Made by a program: the position numbers and the translations under genes | In this document: piece after piece, positions 53,407 to 60,484 of the stretch | Layout of the letters: every line of letters begins with the position of its first letter | Position numbering within the stretch: position 1 is the first letter of the stretch | Notes under the pieces: model-generated | The model's database searches: none | Told to the model about the DNA's origin: nothing | Seen by the model: the letters and a program-made list of their open reading frames with translations, nothing else | NCBI GenBank assembly: GCA_028285485.1 | Contig: JANQPC010000030.1 | Location: 1 to 64,000 of the forward strand | Direction of reading: 5' to 3' | DNA length: 64,000 nt | Origin: Paracoccaceae bacterium | GTDB taxonomy: Bacteria > Pseudomonadota > Alphaproteobacteria > Rhodobacterales > Rhodobacteraceae

Positions 53407-53428
53407 GGCCCGGCGCGGGGGCCGGGCC
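53407..53428 (-). other. Hairpin between idrA and the HEAT-repeat gene
   Basis: A perfect 8-bp stem GGCCCGGC/GCCGGGCC (53407-53414 and 53421-53428) with a 6-base loop lies between the two genes. There is no T tract after it on the minus strand, so it probably stabilises the idrA transcript end or lets only part of transcription through. Confidence 0.5.
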
Positions 53429-53439
53429 ATCGCCGTGGT

Positions 53440-56115
53440 TCAAGCGATGTCGCGCCGCGCGAATGACATGGAGCGGAACTGCGTTTTGTACGGGCTCTCA
53501 CCCATCTTGCGCACCTTGCCGACGCCCATCTTGTAGTTGTAATTGCCGCTGATCCAATCCACCACGCGACCCGCCAGCGCATTGGCCGGTTGCGAGGTGT
53601 GGAGGAAATCCATGTATCCGAGGTTTTCCTTCACCGCGGGGGTAACGATGGCCACGGCGGTGATCGATGCACGGGTGAGCTCGATATGGCCGTTCTTCAG
53701 AAGCTCGGCGAAATCGAAATCATTGCCTTCCACGCCCACGATCGTATCCGTCTGCACCGGTATGCGATCGGAATAAACCTGAACGTAATCGCCGCTTTCG
53801 ATCCCGCGGGCTTCGGCAACGCTTGGGTGCAGCTCTATCCAATTCTCCGGCCAGCGCTGCACGATGTACGGGCGGCGCCTGTCATCGTACCCTGATTGCC
53901 AGCGCTCGTTGATCCGGCCAGAAGAGATCCAGATCTCATCCTCACGCGGCTTCAGCCATTCCCAATAGCTTGAAAACAGATCCCACGGCGCCTTCTGGAT
54001 ATTGCACTTGCCGGTCTGGCTGTTGAAATGCGTGAGCTTCTTGTTGAAGACGGTTGCGCCCTGCGGGCCCTCGGCAGGCAAGACGCGGTTCACATCGTGC
54101 AGGCGCTTGGTTTCAACGAGGTTGCCCTCGGCATCCATCAAGACCGGGCCTTGAATGCCATTGGTGCCGAACTCGGCGAATTTCTCATGCAGCGTCTTGC
54201 CCTCGCGGCGGGCGGCGACGAGCACCATGTTGAAATCCTTCCGGCTGCCACGGGAATGGCGCGCGCCTTCTTCAAGCACTTCGTTCGAGGTTTGCCATTC
54301 GAAGCCTTCAAAGCCCATCTTCTTGGCTAGGTTGGCGATGATCCACCAATCGGGCTTCGCATCGCCCGGCGCATCGTAGAACTTCGGGTAAAGCCGCAGC
54401 CGCCGTTCGCCATTGGCGCGCGTAAACGTCTCTTCGCCCCAGCCCGAGGCCGGGAACACGATATCGGCGTAGCGCGCGCCGATTGGATCGACGAGGTAGA
54501 TATCCTGGTTCCACACCACCATGCCGCCGCTATCCACGCGGCGTTTGAGCGTATCGACGATATCCTGCTTCTCAAAGCTCATCACCTGGTGCGGATTGCG
54601 GGTGGTAAGTTCATCGAACTTCGCCTGCAGCGACTGCGAGCCGCACATCGCCTGCACCCAGGTGGTGCCGATCACATGGGCAAGGCGCGTGTGCCCGCTC
54701 ATCAGATACCGGTCGGTATCCATCGCGCGGCGCCGCCGCCCCGGAAGCTTCTCGGGCGATTTGTTGCGGGGATAGCCGCCGCCGCGAAGCCCCCCGCGCT
54801 GGTGCCCGCCGGCGCGCCCGATCACCTGGCCGGGGCGCCCTCCCGCCCCCACGGTGATGCCCAGCGCCGAAATCGCCTGCGTGTTGCCGGTGTTGTTTGA
54901 CCAGTAGAAGCCCTTCTCAATCATGATCGAGGTCTTGGGCCGGCTGCCATCCTCGCGCGGTTTGGCCATCCATTCCGCGGCAGTGTAGATCTTCTGCACA
55001 TCGATCTGCGCGATCTCGGCGGCGGTTTCGGGAACGGCGTAATCCTGCGCCAGAAGCCATTCCTTCCAGTCTTCAAACCCGTCGGTCTGAAACTTTCCCC
55101 AGGTCGTGCGCCACTGCCACGGCGTGTTGCGCGTGCCCTGCCCGAAGCCCGAGGAGGATTCCCACTTGTTGTTGACCCAGTTCTGAATCCACGCGCTATC
55201 TTCCCAGCCGTTCTCAACAATCACCCGCGCGATGGCCAGCACCACCGGCAGATCGGTGCCGGGCTGGATATCGATGCACATGCCGCCGTTCTTTTCGGCA
55301 AAGGCCACACCGGCAGTTTTGCGGGGCAGGAGGAAGATCGCCTTCTGGCCGCCCTGGATGGCGGGCATGATGTAATCGGTGAAGAGGATCGTCTTCGATT
55401 CATAGGGGTCGGTGCCGCACATCAGCAGCGTATCGGCATCCGCCCAGTCATCGTAGGACGGCCCGAAGTTATCAAAGCCCGCATCCCGGAACCCCGGCGT
55501 GGAGGTCACATCCGAAGGCGTGTCATGGAAGGTGAAGTTTGCGGTGCGCACGTGGCGCAGCGCGTATTTCGTGATCGCGTAGGTGTTCTCCATATAGCCA
55601 TAGGAAAACGTCTTCACGCCGTAGGCATTGGTGCCGTGTTTCTCCAGCACATAATTGCCCACCTCGGCCGCGATATCGAGCGCGAAATCCCAGGTTACCG
55701 GCATCAGAACGCCGAACATCCGCACCATCGGCGATTGCAGCCGGTCGCGCGTGGGCGTTTGCGGGTTATAGACCTTTTGCGCCAGCGCGCCGCCACGGAT
55801 GGACGAGTTGCCCGAGTAATTGACGAACTGCGTGTCCTTGTCGGGGATGATCACGATGTGATGCGGCTCGCCATTGTGCAGCACGATGTTGTGCATATTC
55901 GGCGCAATCCAGGCGCCAAGCGGGGCCACCGGAAAATCCTCGCCAAAGGCGTTTTCATCGGCGCGCGGGCCGCCATTTCTGCCCCCGGCCACCGGCCAGC
56001 GATAGACTTTGTAGCCGCAGGCCACGATGCAGTAATCGCAGGCGGTTGAGATCACATCGGCATCCGGCGGCGGCAGGGGAACCGAGGTTTCGGGTACGTA
56101 ATATGGCGTGGACAT
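53440..56115 (-). CDS. idrA: Iodate reductase catalytic subunit (arsenite-oxidase-family molybdoenzyme)
   Basis: This 891-residue molybdopterin enzyme of the AioA/IdrA family has the cluster motif C26-x2-C29-x3-C33 (TACDYCIVACGYKVYRW) and a serine 71 residues later (S104 in SGNSSIRGG), the AioA-like [3Fe-4S] arrangement. DTPSDVTSTPGFRDAGF, TDPYESKTILFTDYIMP and RAGGHQRGGLRGGGYP mark the molybdopterin core. It has no signal of its own, as expected if exported with IdrB. Two peroxidase genes follow the idr pattern, so iodate reduction is favoured over arsenite oxidation; in my hand alignment with AioA the arsenite-site His and Glu are replaced. Length and order match the transcript P2-P1-B-A. 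Confidence 0.82.
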   Translation of the reverse strand: MSTPYYVPETSVPLPPPDADVISTACDYCIVACGYKVYRWPVAGGRNGGPRADENAFGEDFPVAPLGAWIAPNMHNIVLHNGEPHHIVIIPDKDTQFVNYSGNSSIRGGALAQKVYNPQTPTRDRLQSPMVRMFGVLMPVTWDFALDIAAEVGNYVLEKHGTNAYGVKTFSYGYMENTYAITKYALRHVRTANFTFHDTPSDVTSTPGFRDAGFDNFGPSYDDWADADTLLMCGTDPYESKTILFTDYIMPAIQGGQKAIFLLPRKTAGVAFAEKNGGMCIDIQPGTDLPVVLAIARVIVENGWEDSAWIQNWVNNKWESSSGFGQGTRNTPWQWRTTWGKFQTDGFEDWKEWLLAQDYAVPETAAEIAQIDVQKIYTAAEWMAKPREDGSRPKTSIMIEKGFYWSNNTGNTQAISALGITVGAGGRPGQVIGRAGGHQRGGLRGGGYPRNKSPEKLPGRRRRAMDTDRYLMSGHTRLAHVIGTTWVQAMCGSQSLQAKFDELTTRNPHQVMSFEKQDIVDTLKRRVDSGGMVVWNQDIYLVDPIGARYADIVFPASGWGEETFTRANGERRLRLYPKFYDAPGDAKPDWWIIANLAKKMGFEGFEWQTSNEVLEEGARHSRGSRKDFNMVLVAARREGKTLHEKFAEFGTNGIQGPVLMDAEGNLVETKRLHDVNRVLPAEGPQGATVFNKKLTHFNSQTGKCNIQKAPWDLFSSYWEWLKPREDEIWISSGRINERWQSGYDDRRRPYIVQRWPENWIELHPSVAEARGIESGDYVQVYSDRIPVQTDTIVGVEGNDFDFAELLKNGHIELTRASITAVAIVTPAVKENLGYMDFLHTSQPANALAGRVVDWISGNYNYKMGVGKVRKMGESPYKTQFRSMSFARRDIA

Positions 56116-56127
56116 GCGTCTTCCCCC

Positions 56128-56715
56128 TCAGCCCTGAAGATTATCGAAGCGGCCGTAGATCAGGCCGAACATGCCGACGGCGTAGATGTCGTCGCCCTCA
56201 AGCTCCAAAAGCACCTGCGGTAGCGATTGATAGGCCTGGCCGGAGATGAAGATCCCGTGGCGGGTGAGATCAAAGGTTGTCAGATGCAGCGGGCAGGGCC
56301 CGAGCGCCTTGTCGGCGGCCTGATAGGTGCCCTGCAACGGGCCGCCCTGGTGGGTGCAGGTATAGTTGAAGGCCACCACATCCTTGTCCGGCCCGATGCC
56401 GCCCCCGGCCTCACGCCCAAGCTTTACCAGGATGCTTTCGGCATATTGCCCCTCGTCGGGATATTCGAAATCGAAGGGTTCATCGACAGCCAGTTCGCTG
56501 AGCCTTCCAATCAGTTTGCGCGGATAGGTGGAAACGGCTGCGGGCGTTTGCGCCTGGGGCATTCCTGGAATGCCCACCATAACCACCGTTGTCGCGATCC
56601 CGCCGGTAAGCAGGAAGGATCGGCGGTTCATCAGGCAGCGGCGGGTGCCGGCCTTCTCGGCTTCCCCGTTCTCACCGTTGATGGCTGCGAGGATCTTCGG
56701 GTCAACATTGCTCAT
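56128..56715 (-). CDS. idrB: Iodate reductase Rieske subunit
   Basis: This 195-residue Rieske iron-sulfur protein has a Tat signal NRRSFLLTGGIATTVVM (twin arginines at 31-32), so it is sent folded to the periplasm and probably carries IdrA along. The [2Fe-2S] ligands are C120-T-H122 and C141-P-L-H144 (TCTHQGG and GPCPLHLTTFDL), giving the AioB/IdrB spacing. The start at 56713-56715 (MSNVDPKILAAING) gives a long n-region; an ATG at residue 29 would leave a tidier Tat signal. It lies 12 bp before idrA. Confidence 0.88.
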   Translation of the reverse strand: MSNVDPKILAAINGENGEAEKAGTRRCLMNRRSFLLTGGIATTVVMVGIPGMPQAQTPAAVSTYPRKLIGRLSELAVDEPFDFEYPDEGQYAESILVKLGREAGGGIGPDKDVVAFNYTCTHQGGPLQGTYQAADKALGPCPLHLTTFDLTRHGIFISGQAYQSLPQVLLELEGDDIYAVGMFGLIYGRFDNLQG

Positions 56716-56731
56716 CGGTTCTGTCTCCTCG

Positions 56732-57862
56732 TCAGTTCTGCGGCGCCGGCAGAGCTTCCATGAACGGGATTTCCGGGGGGTCTGGCAGGATTTCCTCGCC
56801 GCTGAGGCTGCCGAGGAAGGCCACAAGATCGGCCTTCTCATCATCGCTCAGGCCCAGCGGCTGGATCAGTTCGCTTTTGTTTTCCGCGAACGCGTTGGTG
56901 CCGCCGCCCTGATCGTAGAACTCAACAACATCCTCAAGCGTCTCAAGCATGCCGTTATGCATGTAGGGGAAGGTGTAGGCGGTGTAGCGCAGGCTCGGCA
57001 CGCGGAACTTGCCCATGTCGCTTTCCTGCTTGGTGCGGAAGTAAAGGCCCGGATCGTCCTTTAGCGTGCGATACTTCTCTTCGGTCACCCCCTTTGCGAA
57101 GATCTCGAAGCGGAAGGTGATCTGCGCCAACGGATCGTCATCCCAACCCGCATAGGCCGGCACGCCGGTATTGTAATAGGCCTCGTTCGAAAGGAGCGGG
57201 CCATTGTGGCAAGTGATGCAATTGGCCTTGCCCGCAAAAAGCGCGAGCCCGCGCTTTTGCGCTTCGTCGAGCGCCTCGTCATCGCCATTCATGTAATTGT
57301 CGAAGGGCGTGTCGGTCTGCACAAGCGTGCGCTGGTAGGCCGCGATCGCCATATAGGCGTGGCGCACGCTTGGCCAATCATCTCCGAAGACCTCGTTGAA
57401 CGCCTGAACATATTCGGGAACGAAGGCCATCCGGGCCTCCATCATATCGTCCTCGCCATTCCCGGCCACGCCGCCGCGCGCCGCCGCGCGCGCCTGATGT
57501 TCGAGCGAGCCTGAGGCCCCCGCCCAGAAGAGCTTTCCGTAGTAGGCGGAGTTGACTATCGTCTGGCTGTTTCGCCAATGGGTGGTGCCGGGGTAGCCGA
57601 AACTGATCCTGTCCTGCACAGCCCAACCCGCATCGGGCAGGTGGCATGACGAACAGGACATCCCGTAATTCCCCGAAAGGATCGGATCGAAGAAGAGCTT
57701 CTCGCCAAGCGCGATCTTTTCCGGCGTCATCGGATTGTCGGCCGGGATCGGCGGGGGGCCAAGCGCGGCAAGCCCCTCGGGGCGCGGGTTCTCCTGGGCA
57801 AAGGCGCCGGTCGCAGCAAGCCCGGCAAGGGCTAGGGCGGCGATCTTGTTGTTTGGTTTCAT
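56732..57862 (-). CDS. idrP1: Di-heme cytochrome c peroxidase, IdrP1-like
   Basis: This 376-residue MauG/CcpA-family protein has a signal peptide MKPNNKIAALALAGLAATGAFA and two heme c sites: C70-S-S-C73-H74 and C215-I-T-C218-H219. The YMHNGMLETLEDVVEFYDQGGG stretch is the peroxidase C-terminal motif. In iodate reducers the two peroxidases IdrP1 and IdrP2 are thought to deal with hydrogen peroxide or reactive iodine intermediates. The start at 57860-57862 was preferred over a longer frame. It lies 11 bp after the previous gene. Confidence 0.85.
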   Translation of the reverse strand: MKPNNKIAALALAGLAATGAFAQENPRPEGLAALGPPPIPADNPMTPEKIALGEKLFFDPILSGNYGMSCSSCHLPDAGWAVQDRISFGYPGTTHWRNSQTIVNSAYYGKLFWAGASGSLEHQARAAARGGVAGNGEDDMMEARMAFVPEYVQAFNEVFGDDWPSVRHAYMAIAAYQRTLVQTDTPFDNYMNGDDEALDEAQKRGLALFAGKANCITCHNGPLLSNEAYYNTGVPAYAGWDDDPLAQITFRFEIFAKGVTEEKYRTLKDDPGLYFRTKQESDMGKFRVPSLRYTAYTFPYMHNGMLETLEDVVEFYDQGGGTNAFAENKSELIQPLGLSDDEKADLVAFLGSLSGEEILPDPPEIPFMEALPAPQN

Positions 57863-57873
57863 GGTGGCCTCCC

Positions 57874-58950
57874 TCAGTTCTGCACGTTGCGCCAATCTTC
57901 GATCAGCACGTAATCGAAATCGTCCTCGCGCCAGACATAGGCATCCACGTCAAAGCTCTCGCCCGAAAGCGCTTCGAGAAACGCGACGAGATCCGCCTTT
58001 TCGGAGGGCACGAGGCCGAGGGGACGCAGCCGCGGATCCTTCAATGAGTCATCGCCGCCGCCCGCATCGTAGAAATCAACCACCTCTGCGAGCGTTTCGA
58101 ACACGCCGTTATGCATGTAGGGCGCGGTGTAGGTGAGTTCGCGCAGGGTGGGCGTGAGGAAGCCGCGCCGGCGATCATCATTATGGGTGCGGATATAGGC
58201 GCCCAGATCCTCGCGCAGGTTCATGTAATTCGGCACGCCGAAGAACTTGGCGTAGGTCACGAAGGCCGAGTGCCGTTCGGGATCGCTCCAGATATCGGGG
58301 TTGCTTGGAACGCCGGTATTGTGGGGCTGATCGTCGGTGAAACGGGCGCCGGCATGGCAGGCAACGCATTGACCCTTGCCCTCGAAAATACCCTGGCCGC
58401 GCTGTGCGGCGGCGCTCATCTCGCCGGTATCGAAACGCGCGTTGCGGGATTGGATCGTTTTCATGAAATCCATCAGCGCGTTGCGCGCCCCGCCGTTCGA
58501 TGGCTCTGACATGCCCGCGGCGGCGAACATCTCCACATATACCGGGTCCTGCTTGAGCCGCTCCTGCATGATCCGCATGTCCATGTTCATCAGGTAGGTC
58601 TCGGTGATCATCTCCCGCGCAACGTCGTTGAGGTTGGTGCCAAGCCGCCCGTCATGCAGCCAGGCATCGCGGAACCCCACATTAGCAAGCGTGGGTGTGT
58701 TCCGGAAATGCGCCGCACCCGAATAGGCATCCGAAAGCGCAAGCCCATCGGTGAAGGCCAGCGCGGGCTGGTGGCAACTGGCGCAAGCCAGCGCCGCATC
58801 TCCCGAAAGCCGCGTATCGTAGAAGAGCCGCTTGCCCAGTTCGGCCCGGGCAGCATCAACATCAAGCGGAGGTTCGGGGGTGACGGCGTCTTGCGCGGTG
58901 GCCGCCGCGGCACATAGCAGGCAGGCCGCCAGAAGCGGTTTCAGATGCAT
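57874..58950 (-). CDS. idrP2: Di-heme cytochrome c peroxidase, IdrP2-like
   Basis: This 358-residue periplasmic peroxidase has a signal peptide MHLKPLLAACLLCAAAATAQ and heme sites C56-A-S-C59-H60 and C195-V-A-C198-H199. It shares the fold with the neighbour but only modest sequence, including YTAPYMHNGVFETLAEVVDF and YDAGGGDD near the end. It is the first gene of the transcript, 144 bp downstream of an FNR-type box. Which of the pair is P1 or P2 in the original naming cannot be settled by sequence alone, so labels may be swapped. Confidence 0.82.
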   Translation of the reverse strand: MHLKPLLAACLLCAAAATAQDAVTPEPPLDVDAARAELGKRLFYDTRLSGDAALACASCHQPALAFTDGLALSDAYSGAAHFRNTPTLANVGFRDAWLHDGRLGTNLNDVAREMITETYLMNMDMRIMQERLKQDPVYVEMFAAAGMSEPSNGGARNALMDFMKTIQSRNARFDTGEMSAAAQRGQGIFEGKGQCVACHAGARFTDDQPHNTGVPSNPDIWSDPERHSAFVTYAKFFGVPNYMNLREDLGAYIRTHNDDRRRGFLTPTLRELTYTAPYMHNGVFETLAEVVDFYDAGGGDDSLKDPRLRPLGLVPSEKADLVAFLEALSGESFDVDAYVWREDDFDYVLIEDWRNVQN

Positions 58951-59093
58951 TACGCTGGTTCTCCTCGGGCGCCGAACCCGGCATATCCGCCACCAGAGTA
59001 TTGGTGGCCCCACGTGCCAGGCTTCGGTGGTCGGCTGGACGCGTTCTACTTGTAAATGACGCCCCACCCTGCGAAGCGCGGCACCCGAAAGCG

Positions 59094-59107
59094 TTGACCG
59101 AGATCAA
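59094..59107. promoter_or_regulatory. FNR/CRP-type box upstream of the iodate reductase operon
   Basis: TTGACCGAGATCAA matches the FnrL/FNR consensus TTGAY-N4-RTCAA, with TTGAC and ATCAA half-sites. It is 144 bp upstream of idrP2 and also 125 bp upstream of pqiA on the other side, so either gene could be controlled, but an anaerobic respiration operon is the natural target. It suggests oxygen-limited induction. Confidence 0.6.
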
Positions 59108-59231
59108 GGACAGTGAGCGCTGCGCGGATTGCCGCGACTCGCGCCAAAACAGGGGATCTGCGGTCGGGGAGTGGCGGGTTTCCCCATGTCATCGCCGCCC
59201 CGTATATGCGATAATCCGCAACCAGGCGCAG

Positions 59232-59876
59232 ATGTCAGACACAGCAAAACCCACCGATCCGCCGGCGCCCCACTTCGTGGTCTGCCCGCAATGCGATGCG
59301 CTCTATTCGGTTCGCACGGTCGATAAGGGCCGGCTCTCTGCCTGCACGCGCTGCCACACCGTTCTGGCCGCCCCGCGACGAAAGGCGGGGATGCTAATCG
59401 TGTGCCTTGCGCTGGCAACGCTCGTGCTGATTGCCGGCGCGATCTTCCTGCCGTTTCTGACGCTTGAGGCACAGGGCTTCCGCTCCACCGCATCGCTCCT
59501 CGATATCGCACTCAGCTTCTCCGCCGGGCGGCTGCAGGCGCTTGTTGTGCTCACCCTTATGGTGGTGCTGGCCATCCCGGCGGTACGCGCGGCACTTTTG
59601 GTCTACGTGCTTACCCCGCTCGTCTTCGATCGGCGCCCGGCGCGGCATGCCGCCCGGGCGTTCCGTGCGGCGCAAAGCCTCAAGCCATGGGCGATGGCCG
59701 AAGTCTTCGCCCTGGGCTGCGCCGTAGCACTTGTGAAGATCACCGATCTGGCGCAGGTGGCGCTCGGTCAGGCGTTCTGGATGTTCACGGTGCTCGTTGC
59801 GCTGATTGTGGTTCAGGACAGATTCTTGTGTAGTTGGTCGGTATGGAACGCGCTGAAGCCCACCGATCTGTCCTGA
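59232..59876 (+). CDS. PqiA-like membrane protein, first half
   Basis: This 214-residue protein has an N-terminal zinc knuckle (VVCPQCDALYSVRT and SACTRCHTVL) and then four hydrophobic helices with GAIFLPFLTLEAQG in the first. In Escherichia coli PqiA is one chain with two such domains; here the two are separate genes, this one first. It is an inner-membrane partner of the MCE protein PqiB in lipid transport. The ATG at 59232 gives MSDTAKPTDPP; the upstream frame is not supported. Confidence 0.85.
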   Translation: MSDTAKPTDPPAPHFVVCPQCDALYSVRTVDKGRLSACTRCHTVLAAPRRKAGMLIVCLALATLVLIAGAIFLPFLTLEAQGFRSTASLLDIALSFSAGRLQALVVLTLMVVLAIPAVRAALLVYVLTPLVFDRRPARHAARAFRAAQSLKPWAMAEVFALGCAVALVKITDLAQVALGQAFWMFTVLVALIVVQDRFLCSWSVWNALKPTDLS

Positions 59877-60484
59877 CCGCCCGAAAGGCCGGGCTCGTGG
59901 GCTGCCGGCACTGCGCCGAGGCCGCGCCACTCGGCACCACCCATTGCCGCCGCTGCGGCGCGCGGCTCTCCTCCCGCGATCAAGGCAGCCTGCAGCGTGT
60001 CTGGGCGTGGTGGTGCGCTGGCGTGATCTGCTACATCCCCGCCAATACCCAGCCCATGCTGGTCACGAAGACATTGCTGCACGAGGATTCCTCTACAATC
60101 GTCGGCGGCGCCGTTGCGCTTTTCGCCCAGGGCAGCCCCGGCATCGCGCTGATCATCCTGATCGCAAGCGTGGGAATTCCGGTCGGCAAGTTTCTCAGCA
60201 TCGCCTATCTGGCGCTGGCGATCCGGCGCGGCCCGGTGCGTGCGCCCGGCAATCTGCAATCCACGTATCATGTGGTTGAGTACATCGGCCGCTGGTCGAT
60301 GATCGATGTCTTCGTTGTGGCGATCCTCGCAACGCTCGTTCAGTTCGATACGGTGGCGCAGATCACCCCGGGCCCCGCGAGCCTGGCCTTTGCGCTTTCG
60401 GTGATCTTCACGATGCTCGCGGCGCAAAGCTTCGATGCCAGGCTGATCTGGGACAGGATCGATAATGCGGACGAGGTGCCATGA
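59843..60484 (+). CDS. PqiA-like membrane protein, second half
   Basis: This 213-residue protein has a zinc knuckle (GLVGCRHCAEAA and THCRRCGARL) and four helices with YIPANTQPMLVTKTLL, the PqiA signature near residue 65, plus a GRWSMIDVFVVAILATLVQF helix. It overlaps the preceding gene by 34 bp and its ATG 59843 was chosen as the first in-frame start. It forms the PqiA function together with the first-half gene and is followed by pqiB with an ATGA overlap. Confidence 0.88.
   Translation: MERAEAHRSVLTARKAGLVGCRHCAEAAPLGTTHCRRCGARLSSRDQGSLQRVWAWWCAGVICYIPANTQPMLVTKTLLHEDSSTIVGGAVALFAQGSPGIALIILIASVGIPVGKFLSIAYLALAIRRGPVRAPGNLQSTYHVVEYIGRWSMIDVFVVAILATLVQFDTVAQITPGPASLAFALSVIFTMLAAQSFDARLIWDRIDNADEVP

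Noticed and set aside
53440-56715. Arsenite oxidase aioBA
   Set aside because: Family membership fits, but the two adjoining di-heme peroxidase genes and the changed arsenite-site stretch fit iodate reductase better. No arsenic genes (ars, aioXSR) are nearby.
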